Below, piece after piece: positions 36,399 to 49,283 of a stretch of DNA of 64,000 nucleotides. The notes below the pieces were generated by a model. The model was not told the DNA's origin and did no database searches. It saw only the letters and a program-made list of their open reading frames with translations. Every line of letters starts with the position of its first letter. Position 1 is the stretch's first letter. The stretch is taken from NCBI GenBank assembly GCA_007922305.1, contig ML677364.1:14241624-14305623 (forward strand), in the 5' to 3' direction. Origin of the DNA: Dermatemys mawii. Lineage: Eukaryota > Chordata > Testudines > Dermatemydidae. Both the position numbers and the translations under genes were made by a program.

Positions 36399-36487
36399 CA
36401 AGACTTTGAGGATGGCAAAATTTGGAAGCCCGATGTGGTAATTCTGGCCTGGGTCAAGGCAGCCTGGTTTCGTGTTCGTACAATTGG
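36399..36487 (+). other. Possible cryptic or alternative exon
   Basis: An 89-nt segment preceded by a strong acceptor (TTTACTGTTTTCTCCTAG) and followed by a weak GT donor (GTATGC at 36488). It is more G/C balanced than the flanking AT-rich DNA. One frame is open for 29 codons (begins QDFEDGKIWK), but I recognise no family. If spliced between PRKX exon 1 and the 44832 exon, which needs one base carried over, it would read a TGA within four codons. It would then act as a poison exon rather than a coding one. It could equally be chance or an unrecognised repeat. Confidence 0.25.
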
Positions 36488-37227
36488 GTATGCATAATTC
36501 TTTCCTATCCTCAATTTCAGTGACACTTCAGCCAAGGTGGTCTAGTATTTTTACTCTCCTTCCTGTAGAGTCACTTGTACTGTGGATTCTAACATATTAA
36601 GGTTATCTGATCAAGGAAATAGTTGAGATTTTTCAGAGTTCTGCCATTTGACTATATTTGCAGAAGGCTTCAGTAGTGTGTTCTTCTCATGGAAACAGAT
36701 GATAATGGATTAATGGTTAGCATTTTCTGTACTTAGAATACACACATTTGCCCTTTCAGCTCTGAAAGCCTGGAGTTGTCTTGCCCCACTTCCCAAATAG
36801 CAGAAATTCTCTTTACTCCCTGAAGAAACACACTTCACTGCCTACATGAATCTGTGGGCCTTCATTTACCGTATGTTATTTTGATGGATGTGGCTTTTTT
36901 TAAAGGGGGGGGAGGGGAGGGAGACTTCCAAGAAAAACTATTCAGTTAAGTACCATTTTTGAGATATATAAACTCCTTTGTTTATTCTAAAAATGCAACA
37001 GTTAGTTGCAGTAACCAAGCAACATACATGCAGAGTCACTATCCTGCTGAAGCAACATTATTTCCTCATTGTAACATTCCCAAGGTTCATTGAGAACAGT
37101 TCTTAGGACTACTAAGGTTCTCCTGTACAAACTAAATTATAGTATTTTAATGATATTGGCTACAGATTATACAAATATTGTATAATCTAAGTGAATACTT
37201 TTATCATGGACAGGATCAGAGTCCATT

Positions 37228-37326
37228 ATTTTAAAAATCAGAGAGGTAGCCGTGTTAGTCTGGAATTGCAGAAGTGACAGAGTCCTGTGGCACCTTAAAG
37301 ACTAACTAAAGGTGCCACAGGACTCT
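37228..37326 (-). mobile_element. Penelope-like fragment with perfect palindrome
   Basis: Contains GAGGTAGCCGTGTTAGTCTGG, then an inverted repeat with arms AGAGTCCTGTGGCACCTT and AAGGTGCCACAGGACTCT around an 11-base centre (about 37279-37326). It matches the inverted arms flanking the gap at 4.3 kb. Confidence 0.65.
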
Positions 37327-38142
37327 TAGGATTACTTTAAAATAATGCAGAAGTGACAAACTTTGTACTTATCAAAGTAGTACATAAACCACACATTGCT
37401 AAGGGCCAAGTCTACTCACCTGTGACCAGCCTGGGTAGCTGGACACTGAGGTGATAACAGAAAGGGGTGAATCATCCTTCCCATGGAAGCAAGACACCCT
37501 CCAGATTCCAAGAACCTACTGAAGACTAAGAGCCAGTCAATCTGTTGGCAGTCTGGGCCCATCTCCTGTACTCTGCTGCAGTGAGAGCTTGTGCAGTTTC
37601 TCTGTGATGCATGGGATATAAGCATACAATGCACAGTCCCCTCTCGATCTCACCTCCTACCTCTCCTCTTTGCAGCGCAGCCTGGCTGTTTCAGCTCTTG
37701 GGAGTCCCAACACCCATGAAGCTATAGCCAAAATTTCTCTCCAAGTAAATATTACAATGCCTAAATGTACTTACAAAGGAATTATTTACAACCATAGTTT
37801 TCTCTCTCCTGTTTAGCTTATGCTAAGCAACAACTAAGTGATAGTTCTTGACTTTGGAAAAGCCAATTAGCAGTGTGATCTGATTTAACTGTGTAGTCAA
37901 TACAGAAGTGAAAAGAATTAACAAAGTGAACAGTAGTAAAAGTTTGAGCTGCAATAATAAATGTTTGTGTCTCATCTTCTGTATACAGTTTATCATGTCT
38001 CCTGAAGAATGCTGTAAGTAGGAAAATATAGCATAAACTCATCTAAATGTGCATGCACAAATTAAACAATAGTCTTTCTCAATAAAGTATGCACAAGAGA
38101 TTAAATATCATTTTAAAAATTATCAGTGGTGACGGAGGACTT

Positions 38143-38175
38143 TCCTTCCTTCCTTCCTTCCTTTCCTTCCTTCCT
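38143..38175 (+). repeat. (TTCC)n microsatellite
   Basis: Eight near-perfect TTCC units. Confidence 0.95.
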
Positions 38176-40734
38176 GCATATTGTTTTAATTTTCGTTGGC
38201 TGAATAGGCATGAAGGAGTCTTTCTTTACAGTACCTCTCTTCTGTCTACAGTTTAGGTGGAGGTCTTCTAGTCCTTGATAGTCTGGAGAGGGTAGCCTGG
38301 CAATCAGCAATCAAGCTGGAGTGTTTCATGTCTGCAGGGAGTGCAATTAGCGTGAGGACTATTTTAATAATCCACATTAATTCTCATGTTTAATACCATG
38401 TTATGGAGAAATTAATGCTTACAAAAAATCTCAATAGTTAGAGGGGAAGACCTTCAGTACCCTAGAGGGGAGAGGCCAACATATGAACTAAAATCGAAAG
38501 CATAGGACTTGAGCAATGCTTTTAAGCTGTATCATGCGAGTATGCTTTCGCTTTGTACGTGCACACTGTATCACTTGTATAGCAATGTGTTTGCTGAATA
38601 CTAAATATTTACTGCTTGTTACATGAAATTTCACCAGGATCATTGGTCTTGACTGAAAAATGATTAGAAGAAAGCAAACTAATTTAAGGAATATTGGATG
38701 ATCTAAAATGTGCAACTAAAACTTCAGTTCAAATTCAAAACAGTGGTATCCAGAACAGCATATTACTAATCACTAGCCCTGGAAGGTTTCTGTTCTTCTG
38801 TTTGTCACTGGATTCCATTTGTCATTGGTAGTTGCCCTAGGCAGTCTTACTTTCTTTGCTATTTTGGAATTCTATAGAAGAAAATTAATACCATTAAAAA
38901 AAGACTTCTGCTTTGCAAAAACAAACATTAGATGTTTCTCTGACTGAGTAAAGAGAAAGGATCATTGATTGTATAATTTATTTCTTGCAATAGGTTATGG
39001 ACTAGTTTACACGAAGACCTTGATTGAAATCATTTGTCGAACAATAAAACTGATTAGGGAGGTTGTACATTCTTGCCTGTCTGTGGATGCATCTCTCTCT
39101 TTTTTTTTTTTTTTTCACTCCTGGAGCACTGTAGATTAGATATGTGCCACAGGTCTGGAATAACCTGCCAGTCTTTATAACTGAGACAATTCTACTTGAG
39201 TGAGATTATAACTGAGTAAGTCTATGAGACCGTGTCTTGAAATTGATTGATTTGTTTTGAGAGTCCCATCATCTGTAAAGTTAAAGTAGCAGCAGTATGA
39301 AAAATCATAAAATCCAAAATAAAAGATTCAACACAGTAACTATGACCGTTTTATGAAACATGAGATCAAAAATGCACTGGTCTTAGAAATAAGTTCCTTT
39401 CCCTTCTCTGAATTTGTATTTCACTTGGTAATTTAACACACAAAATAGCCTTCACCTGAATTATGTTAATACCATTTTTTATTTATTTATACTGAGTTCA
39501 TATTTGGAAATGGAAATGTCTGTCTCAGATTAATTTCTAATAGTTTTCTCTAGTTGTCACTGACCTAATTTAGAAACATAATATGAAAGCTTTTGGCCAC
39601 CAATTCACTGGGCATTTGTAACTTTAGTTTTGTCATCTCTCTGAGCTCTCAATGCATATATTTAAAACTACATACTGCTACATTTAAAAAAAATGCTTTT
39701 AGATTTGTCTAAGGTATCTAGTACTACACAGATCATTAATATTTCAAATATGTTGGGGATGATGGTGCTTTGATTAGGATAATATTTTACTGCATAAGCC
39801 CACCTGAAAACAGGGTTGTTTACCGGTATAGTCATGTAATGTGACTGCATTGTTAAGGGATTTAATCACATGATAAATTTCCCAAGGTAACTTGGTGACA
39901 TACTGCAATATGTTACCAAGCCTTCTCTGAGCTCTGTTTACTGTTTTGGTGGTTAAATGAAAGCACTGTAACTCAGGCTAGGTGTGACCACAAATTGTTT
40001 TGTTTTGCTAATATCTTTTGTGTTTGAACACAAAAGCCTTTCATGGGTTTACTCTGCTACAAAATTTGTCTGCATATTTCTAAAACTTGTATCAGAGTAC
40101 AGCTGAACTCCCATATTGTGCTCCTATAAACTGGGTCGGTGACTTGTACTTCATGTTCTTGAAGATAATTTTAAAAACAAACTGACTGCTTTACAGATTG
40201 TTGCTTGTTTTAGCAAATGCCTTGTCTCTATTGTTCTCCCTTAAAAACACTTGAAAAAATAGCTAAATGAATCAGAAAAATATTTTAAGTATGTAAACAC
40301 ACAGAGAAAAACTTAATTATTTTTAAAAACGACTTGCATCTGTAGTGTGGAAGGTAGGCTGGGGCTTCTAGTTCAAACAGAAGGCTAAAGGATTCTGCAT
40401 TTTATTTTACCATTTGTTGCTGTTAAGTTGCACAGGCAACTCAGTTCTTACCCCATAAAGGCCCGTTCACATTTGTAGGCAACTGTCTTCAAATGTGGGC
40501 CATTCATGGGAGAGCAGCGTAGTGCAAGTTCAGGTCAACTGGCTGATAGTACTGAAATATATAAATGAACTTCCTTTTGGTGCATGCACAAAACATACAT
40601 TTAGTTAATCACACAATTAGCTATTTTCTTGGGCCGGCTCTAGCTCAGCGGTTACTTCATGGCTTCAATTCATTGAAAACTTGTGATAGAATGAGTAAAT
40701 GATTAGACAACATTCATAATAATGACAGAGTTCA

Positions 40735-41110
40735 ATCCCTTTAGTTTAACAAAGGGAAGGCTAAGCGGTATCTTGATTAGTGTATAATATCGGGATGGGG
40801 AACAAATATTTAATAATGGGCTCTTCAGTCTAACCGAGATAGGTAAATGTGATCCAATGGCTTGAAGTTGATGTTAGACAAATGCAGACTGGAGATAAGG
40901 TGCAACTTTTTAAATGATGAGAATAATTAACCATTGGAACAGTTTACCAAGCATCATTGTGGACTCTCCATCACAGACAATTTTTAAATAAAGATTGCAT
41001 TTTTTTCTAAAAGATATGCTCTAAGAATTATATCAGGAAAGATTTATGGCCTGTGTTACACAGGAGATCAGACTAAATGATCAGTGGTCCCTTCTGGTCT
41101 TGGAATTTGT
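40735..41110 (+). mobile_element. CR1 LINE 3' end, older subfamily
   Basis: Matches the 3' part of the 24895-26275 copy: TTTAGTTTAACAAAGGGAAG, AGACAAATGCAGACTGGAGA, and the tail GGCCTGTGTTACACAGGAGATCAGACTAAATGATCA...CCCTTCTGGTCTTGGAATTTG. No coding capacity remains. Confidence 0.85.
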
Positions 41111-41337
41111 GTCTGATCTGTAGCTAGGCATGGTAGAATTTGTTTTTTGTTACTTTTTATAATTTTGATGGATAATATTAGTTTTAAACTTTTTTTAAGT
41201 TTAAGTAACTTATTTTCACAGTTGCAAGAAATTATTGTGGGGAGGTCATGCAGACAATGGGGAGGATTGGACAATAATAATTTAATGACAGTGAGATTCA
41301 AAAAGTTAATTTGAACGTTTACAAAACTTTGTCAACA

Positions 41338-41471
41338 TCACATGAACATACGAACGGTCATACTGTGTCATATCAATGGTCCATCTACTCCAGTATCCTG
41401 TCTTCTGGCAGTGACTAGTGATGCTTCAGAGGAAATGAACAGAACACAGCAATTCTGGGTGATCCACCCTT
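41338..41471. repeat. Interspersed repeat fragment (sauropsid family)
   Basis: ACATACGAACGGTCATACTGTGTCA...GGTCCATCTACTCCAGTATCCTGTCTTCTGGCAGTG is a block I recognise as a common reptile interspersed repeat, probably a CR1-like 5' end. The assignment is from memory only. Confidence 0.45.
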
Positions 41472-41919
41472 TTGGGTTGTGTTTTGCCCTCTTAGTTTTT
41501 GTGTCCTTAGCTAGTTGCTATTCAGATTCTCTCTTGGCCTGCGTTAGTGTATTTTTAGACTTGACTTGACAGAGTGTACGCTCCTCATTGGATTTGATTT
41601 CTATTTTTAAAAGACTGCCCTTTTGCCTCTAACCACCTCTTTTACTCTGCTGTTTAGTTGTGATAAGGTTTTTTGGTCTTTCTACTGTTTTTGATTGGGG
41701 GGTTACATTTAGTGTGAGTCTGCATTATGGTGTTTTAAAATAGTCTCTATGCAGTTTGCAGGCTTTTCACCCCTGTGACTGTTCCTTTTAATATCTGTTT
41801 AACTAGTTTTCTCATTTTTTGTCTAGTTCCCCTTTTGAAGTTAAGTGCTACTATGAGGGTGAGGTGTTTTTTGGCCATTTTGGCCCTACAAGGATGTTAA
41901 ATTTATTATGTTAGGATAG

Positions 41920-42800
41920 CTATTACTGAATGGTTCACTTACATTTACATCTTGTACCAAATCCTGCATTCCACTTAGGACTCAATCAAGAATTGCGTCT
42001 GCCCTTGTTGGTTCCAGGACAAGCAGTCTATAAACTTTATCTCTGCGTCCCTTCTTGACGTGACCTATACCGAGTCACTGTGAGGATAGTTGAAATCCCC
42101 CATTGTTGTTTCATTTTCAGCCTTTGAAGTCTCTCTAGTCTCCCTGAGTGTTTCACAATCATCACTCTGGTCAGGTGCTTGGTAATATGTCTACTGCTAT
42201 ACTCCTATTGTTCAAGCATTAGAATTTCTATCCATAGATTCTATGGTACAGTTTGATTCATTTAAGATTTTTGCTTTGACACTGCCTTCTTTTACATGTA
42301 GTGTCGTCCCTCCCCCCCGGCACAACCTACTCTCATCCCTATATATTTTGTACTCTGGTATTTGTACATTCCATTGATTATCCTCATTCTACCAAGTTTC
42401 CCTGATGCCTGTTATAGCAATATCCTCATTTAATGCCAGGCACTCTAGTTTACCCTCTTAGTATTTAGACAGACTTGTGGCAGTTGTATTTTGTCAGTGT
42501 TCAGTTGTTTGCCTTTATGTGTACTATTGAAATGGGACTATTTTCCGTTTAACTGTTGCTCACAAACTCCTACCTGTAGCTTACTAACTTCTTCACTAGT
42601 CTATAATGAACTCATCCCCAAGGAATGTCTTCTCCCAAATCATATGTTCCTACATGCCTTTTTGCTTTGCACCCTTACATCCTCTGCAAGCTTTTAAATT
42701 TTACATACCAGACATCTGTTTCCATTTTGGTTGAGCTGGAGTCCATCCTTCTTATAATAGGTTCCTCTTTTCCCAAAAGTAAATAGCCTTAAATCAAACT
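41920..42800 (-). mobile_element. CR1 LINE fragment, upstream part
   Basis: Minus-strand older-subfamily CR1, decayed but continuous. On + it shows CCAAATCCTGCATTCCACTTAGGACTCAA, AGTTGAAATCCCCCATTGTT, TTTCTATCCATAGATTCTATGG and ATATTTTGTACTCTGGTATTTG. The interval carries stops in all frames. Confidence 0.7.
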
Positions 42801-44831
42801 CTAATAAGTTCACAAGCTCTCTTTCTTACTTTCCCTATCGCTGCATTTCAGTTATCGATAGAGATATTTAGTCATCAGTTTGTGCTTATATGGTAGAATT
42901 GATGCTTGCCAACAAAAATTGAATCCCTGGGTTCTAACTATAGCCTTATCTAAAGGTGTGCCCATGGAAAAGCATGGCCTTTTCCAACTTTGACACGGTG
43001 TATATAAACATTAATCAACAATTAGTAAATTTGACAGGAAATATTAACTAACTTTGGTTTGAGGCAGCTTTTGGAAAATGAATTTTTTCATTGCTAATTT
43101 TAGTATACTAGTCTGAAGTGTTAACTTTGGTCATTTTGCCCTGTTCTTTCTTAATTTCTACTGTAACTATAATTTGTCAAAGGAAGATTGGAGTTATGCA
43201 GAGAAGGTTGTAAGATTCACATGACTGAATATTTTTACAAATGGCTTTACCTTTTAAATTGATTTCTTTAAAATAATTTGCAATTTTAAGTGAAATGACA
43301 AGTAAATATCTTAGGTCCTCAATTAACTTTAATTAGTCAATGCTCTGAAATGGGTGAACAGACAGTACAGTGCAAATATTGTGTAGTAATTATAACTTTA
43401 CCTTCTTCTCATAAGCAAATTAAAGCTCTTCATCTACATGCATTGTTTTTAAGGTTATAATTTTTTTAAGAATGTTATAGTAATAGTGTACTGATCAGAG
43501 GTGTATTTGAAGTGCATAATGGCGAAAAGATTTGTAGTTGTGAATTACTTCATGATGGGTTTACTTTCATAATATGGTTTTAATAAGGACATATAATGTA
43601 AGGTATACAGTAAATAACAGGTCAATGCATGACTGAAGTGCAACCTTTTTTGGGGGGTGTTTCTGGTGAGTCCTTTGGTGAGTCCTGCCTCCTCACCCCT
43701 AATTCATTGCTAGCATACACTATTTGCAAAAGAGGGCATACCACTGAAAAATTGTCCTTTTTTTGGTGTGGTATGGAGACACAAGACCACAAACAATTTA
43801 GTATCAAATCTATTGAGTTTGACCATGTATTATACTTTACCTGCACTGCGCAATTCTGCCAATGTTCTGAGATTTGATTTTCTCCCTTCCCACCCAGTTT
43901 GTTTGTGTAAAACATATTTCATTTTATACACTTTACGAATGTGCTAAAGTATAATGGTTCTGATAGGGAGAAACCAAGAAAAGTATTAACTGTCTTATTC
44001 ACCTTTACTTTGACATTTATCTAAAAACATTTATCGTTTTCTCAGAATCATAGGAGTGTAGGTCTGGAAGAGACCTCAATAAGATTTTGCAACAAAATAT
44101 GCAACTGAAGAGTTTATTTGTACATATCAAGCAAGGTAGTTGAACTGGTATTTGGGCGGTAAGAAATTGCTTTGAAGATGTCATTAAATCTGCGTGTGTG
44201 TGTGTCAGAAGGGGGCTGTGCTGCAATTACAAACACAGTCCCCAGTCAGTGTCGTGTGCACTACCTGATGGAATGACTGTAATGCACAATGAGAAGGCTC
44301 TTGCTTTTAAATAAAATATGCATTACTTGCTTCTAACTCAAAATAAATACTGGTTTCTGAGATTTGGGAGAATTTTTCCAAGCTCAGTTGTACCATATTT
44401 GAAATCCAGAAGTAGTGCTTTTTTTGTCTCTTTTTATTGTTCACATCTCTTTGTCTTCAATAGTATAGATATTTTTGGCTCCTCTTAGTGCCTATTTTTC
44501 CCTCCTTCATTTACATACAGAAAACAAGACAGTGAAGTAGATTGAAGTACTTCTACAGTTAAGTCTGAGTGGATTTTAAAGAGTCTAAGACTTCATTATC
44601 TTTATTATTATTATTTGTTTTTTCTTTTAAATTTGACTAAAAATCAATATTCTCAAGGAAACAATTGCCTGAGAAGAAGTAAAAAAATTATACTGATGAC
44701 AAGTTGGAATTCGGTTATCCCACTTCAATGGGCAGGAACTGTTACCTTGACAAACTTATTGCATTTGTGCATTTCTTATGTACAGTTATAGAAAAGGTTC
44801 ATTCATTTGACATTTGTTCTTTAATTTTCAG
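42801..44831. other. Unassigned stretch upstream of PRKX exon
   Basis: Intron-like AT-rich sequence ending in the exon acceptor at 44831. Only a CR1 tail remnant (44042) is identifiable. Confidence 0.55.
44042..44082 (-). mobile_element. CR1 3' tail remnant
   Basis: On + TCAGAATCATAGGAGTGTAGGTCTGGAAGAGACCTCAATA resembles the complement of a CR1 3' terminus. Only about 40 bp are preserved. Confidence 0.55.
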
Positions 44832-45000
44832 GCACAGGTACTTTTGGGCGGGTTCATCTGGTGAAAGAAAAAATGGCCAAACGTTACTTTGCCCTGAAAG
44901 TAATGAGCATTCCAGATGTCATCCGGCTAAAACAAGAACAACATGTACACAATGAGAAGTCAGTCTTGAAAGAGGTCAATCACCCATTTCTGATCAGATT
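44832..45000 (+). CDS. PRKX: PRKX exon, kinase N-lobe (partial gene)
   Basis: Internal exon of the serine/threonine kinase PRKX, an AGC-family kinase close to the PKA catalytic subunit. An AG acceptor after a T-rich tract (44830-44831) precedes it and a GTAAGT donor follows. The exon opens with two bases completing a codon, then reads 55 codons without a stop and ends two bases into a Leu codon. Visible motifs are the glycine-rich loop GTGTFGRV, the ATP-anchoring lysine in FALKVMS, and the helix-C segment VHNEKSVLKEV with its glutamate. The VIRLKQEQHVHNEKSV stretch is what I recognise as PRKX rather than PRKACA/B. Phase joins perfectly with the next exon at 52554. Exon 1, with the start codon and N-terminus, is not found upstream and is probably outside the window. 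PRKX phosphorylates substrates in cytosol and nucleus and is inhibited by PKA regulatory subunit I and PKI (family knowledge). Confidence 0.95.
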
Positions 45001-45105
45001 GTAAGTTTTCCTTCTGCCTTCACTTTTTCTTTGGTGTGGTTAATTTTTGGACCAGATACTCAGCAACAACGAACTTATAATGGGCTTAAATAGTGTCCTT
45101 TAAGT

Positions 45106-46389
45106 CAGGAGTTCTCAACCTTTTTCTTTGAGGCCCCCTTCAACATGCTAGAAAACTGCAGGGCCTGGTGGGGAGGAGGGGACTCAGCATTCTGGGACAA
45201 GGTTGGGAACTGTTGGGCATAGATGTAGTTTGACTTCCATTTTTTTTGGAGGTGGGGGAGGGAGCAGCAAGGGCTGGTGAGGCTCTAGCCAGCTCTGCAC
45301 AGCAGGGTCCTGGGAGGGAGCACCACTTCCACCCCCGACTCCCCTCCCACATGCAGGCCACCCACATGTCTGGGGCTGTGTGCTGGTGACTACTCCCTGA
45401 GGGATCTGCTGGACCTGGAGCTGCCTGGGCAGCTCTGACAGGCTGTGTGAGCAGTCAAGGGGAGCTGAGGAGCAGCCACAACACTGGGCACCAGTAGTAG
45501 ATGGGAGAATGCCATGGCTGCCCACTACATGGCACCACCAGTGAGAGGAGCAGCTGCCCTGCACCACCTGGCTCCAACTTCCTCTCTAAAACCTGGACAG
45601 TGGGTGGAGGAAAGGGACTGAGGGAGAGGAGGAGGAGGTGGGGTGGGTTGGAGCTGCCTCCAGGACAGTCCCACTCTGGGTAAGACACTGCAGTTTGGGG
45701 GCCCAACAACTCTGCTCATGGGCTCAAGGTTTCTGCCTGTGTTGGGGTTTCGGGCCATATGTTTCTACTATATTAATGGAAGGGGTGCAGGGTCTGGAAG
45801 GGAGTTTGAGTGCAGGAAGGGGCTCCTGGCTGGGGCAGGGGGTTGGGGCTGTGGGAAGAGGTGCGAGGTCCAGGCTCTGGCTGAGAGGTGCTTACCACAG
45901 GCAGCTCCTGACTAGCGGCACAGAAGGGCTCAGGCAAGCTGCCTACCTGCTGTGGCCCCACGCCGCTCCCAGAAGTGGCAGTGGTCAGCCGTTGCTGGCA
46001 CATATCTACGCATCCCTTGGAGGGAGGGGGGGCAGTGGGTCTCTGAGAGATGCCTGCACCCTCAAGCACCGCCCCGCAGCTCCCATTTGCTGGTTTCTGG
46101 CCAATGGGAGCTGTGAGGATGGTGTTGGGGGTGGTGCTGCACACAGAGCTACCTCCACGCCCCCATCTCCCCCCGCCAGGAGCATGCAAAACCATGCCAG
46201 CAGCAGCCAGCCGCTTCCAAGAGTAGTGTGGGGCCAAGGCAGGAAGGCACACTGCCTGAGCCCCCCACAGTGCCCCGGGACTTTTAGCGGCCCAGAGATC
46301 GCAAGCAGGCAGCCAAAGAGCCTGGTGGACTGGATAGAAATGTTAGTTGGGCTGGATCTGGCCTGTGGGCCATATTTTGCCCAACTCTG
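45106..46389. mobile_element. Composite GC-rich hAT derivative
   Basis: Left end CAGGAGTTCTCAACC, right end GGGCCATATTTTGCCCAACTCTG. The left end is of the GGTTCTCAAC type and the right of the GGGCAA type. Flanks CTTTAAGT (45098-45105) and CTTTAAAGT (46390-46398) resemble a target duplication with one inserted base. The interior is GC-rich with stops in most frames. The longest open frames (for example 45638-46402 +) show no domain. Confidence 0.55.
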
Positions 46390-46398
46390 CTTTAAAGT

Positions 46399-49283
46399 AT
46401 GAGGTTTAAAAGCTATTCCCGTTGTATTGCATTTCCATTATCTGAGAAATTAGATGATTCTACCTTCTGGAGCACATCAGCAGGGTCCACCCGTGGCTGT
46501 TACGGTACACCTTTTTAGAGTACTCGACAACTTATGCCCCTTCAGTTTACATTGCCACAATAAATGACTAAACATCCAGTAGTAACTTCCTCAGAATAGG
46601 CATGAGATAGAAAACATTGGCATTACTGCGTTTAATATACCTTTACTGTGGATAAAGCACATATGGGAGACTAATCTGTCATCTTTCAGAGCGTAATGAT
46701 TTTCACTGTTATTTTAAATTGATTTATGAACCTCAGGTTGTCCAGGAATAGTGCAAATACATAATATTTGAATGATGGATTTTTGTTTTAGCTGCAGGTT
46801 TGTAAAATCACATGTATAGCCAGGCTGCTCCCAATGACTATACACATGAATGCAGCTGAAGTCCTCATTAATCTATGCTTGTTTGCCATCCATATCTGCC
46901 TCCTTCTGAAAGCATAACGGAATTCAGTATTGCTGTATTAATTCTACCCACTTCCAGTCAAATGAGACCACTTCTTGGCTTCCTTTGATATATATGATGC
47001 AAGCAAAGTAATGAATCCAAATCAGATGCAGGGGCTGACTGGAATTTCTTGAATCCATAATCAGATCCAAAATTCTGTTGTCCAGAAACCAGGTCTGCTA
47101 GTGATAAATGGGCTCAAATATTTACTTTAAAAGCACTAGACATTTGAGGTCAAAGAGCATAATTTAAACATTCAACTGCTAATTGATCATGGATGATTGC
47201 AGCTGAAATAAGTCTCTTGCTTTTACGCCAATACTGTTTGCTCTAGAGAAATTTTCAAACAGGGAAAAAATGATTCATTAAAGTGTTACGGCAGGCTCAT
47301 TAGCATGGTGCGATGCCAGGACTTTTTGCATCAGATGGAAAATAAGTGTGGTAGAGCTAATGCATCAGGTCTCTATGGGGTAAAATCAAACTTGTGCTAA
47401 GGTTAGGAGGTGAATTATTCTCTTCTGCTTTTAGAGAGGTTGGGGGGAGCTGAAGTTTTAAAGCGAGACTAGAAATGATAATGATGACTAGAGTTTGAGG
47501 AGCAGATGAGGATAGCTGACATTTTATTTAATAATTAAAGAAATTTGTACATTAAAATGTCTCTCTCTTCCCCCCCCCCCCATCCCTCATGTCACTTGTC
47601 TTAAAATACACACTGTGGGGTGAGGACAGCAATTTTGTATGTTTTTCTTTCGGGAATTCTGCACCATTGCACAATGCAGAATTCATGTTCCCTGTAGAAC
47701 TTTATTTTTCCACACAGAATTTGGTATTCCCTTTTCTCCCCAGCACTCCCGCCCATGCATAGCATGGTCAGCTGGGACTCCTGCTGTCAACCCTGGCTGT
47801 GAATATATTGTTGTTTTCACAAAATATACTGAATTTTGCATAAATTTAAAATACAGCATGCAGAATTTTTAATTTTTTGGCACAGAATTCCCCCAGTAGT
47901 AGTATATGTTTGCACAGTGTATAGAACAATAGGGACCTAATCTTGATTGGGATCTCTGAATGTGTAGGCAATATATAGTTAGTTAGAAATATCCCATGAT
48001 AGTTTGGAGAGAGGATGCAGGAACCCTTGTGGTAGGGAATGGATATGAGCAAAGAGAGAGCAGAATTTGTTCTCTTTAAAAAGAAAAAAAAGGAGGTAAA
48101 ACTTACAGCCCTCACTTTCATAATATGGTGCAATGGGAGCTGAATATTAGTTATTTACACAAAATATATACTATAAAGTAATGGCTGGCTATTCCATCTC
48201 TCAGATTTGAAATGTAATAGAACTTGGTGTAGATATACTTAAATATGCTTCTTGAATAATCGTGCTTAGAGGCAAAATAATTTTTAGTAGCCAATTTCAT
48301 TATGGAGAGAAGAATGGAGAGGGGTTTGGGTTTGTGTGGCTGTACATATGCAAGATGTTTACTTGATGGATGAAAGAGAAACAGTGAGGTGTGTTGAATG
48401 GAAAAGAATATCACATTTACTTTTGTTGTTCCTCCTTGTACCTGAACTCAATTTGTAGAATCTGACTAAAATTCCACCCGGGTATGTGCTTGAGGGCACA
48501 ATTAACAATTTGTCCTTCTGAGTCTCCATTTACATGCTCAAACGTTACATTTGTTTAGAAAATGCTTGTTTTATACTGTTGCAACAGCCAGGCGATGTAG
48601 TCTTATATGCCCACTGAAGGTAGCATACTAAGATAAAAACCAGTCTTATAAAAACAAGTATATGCTCTAAGTGAATTTGACTGTAACTTTATGTATTTAT
48701 GGCTTTCAGAAAAATAATGATTAGGAATAAAATTGAGCCCTATGTTTGATCATCCCATTAATCTCAGCTAGTTGCTTAGTTGTAAGAATGCAGAATAGGA
48801 GTCTTAAATTGGCCCAGTAACCATAATAAGATCCAAGAGCGAACTTCATATTAAAATAGTGCATGTTGTCTTGGCCTCAGCTTTTGTAAGCCAGTTGAGT
48901 GAGTGATTTTGCATTCATTAAACTTTTAAAAAAGAAAATAACTTTTAAGTGAAAATAAACTCCTTCTAAGATTTACAGCATGTACTGTTTTCTCATAGTG
49001 GCACCTTAGTTTAAAAACTAATTAATAAAGAACACTCCCAGCCTCACTAGTTTATGGATTAGTTGTTGGCACTTATTTTAATTTTAGCTAAACGATTTAA
49101 GAGATGCCTACAAAAAACAATAAACTGGTGTTCACATTCAGATCATCCAGGTGTTCCATTTTTAGTCACATTTTGACTCATGACACCAGTAATTTTTTTA
49201 AAGATGTCTGGTTTTATGATTTCCTACTGCTGAGCTATTCTTTTGGTCTATGGGACTGTTGTTTGGCTTAATTTCTTAAAATT
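46399..49283. other. PRKX intron, mostly unassigned
   Basis: AT-rich intronic sequence, apart from the MITE at 47651-47896. A poly-C run lies at 47571-47581. Confidence 0.55.
47651..47896. mobile_element. MITE with GGGAATTCTG ends
   Basis: CGGGAATTCTGCACCATTGC and TTGGCACAGAATTCCCCCAG are inverted ends. The interior contains further CAGAATT and complementary AATTCTG copies. No coding capacity. Confidence 0.6.

Larger units (their letters stand above)
35376..40734. other. Unassigned non-coding stretch
   Basis: Holds the candidate cryptic exon (36399), Penelope-like palindrome (37228) and TTCC microsatellite (38143). A poly-T run lies near 39102. The remainder is AT-rich and unassigned. Confidence 0.5.

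Noticed and set aside
40630..40680. Decayed SINE head (GGCTCTAGCTCAGCGGTTA)
   Set aside because: An A-box-like string is present, but no B box or tail follows.
45638..46402. 254-codon frame on +
   Set aside because: Low-complexity Gly/Ser/Arg translation of a GC-rich transposon derivative that ends in the repeat terminus.
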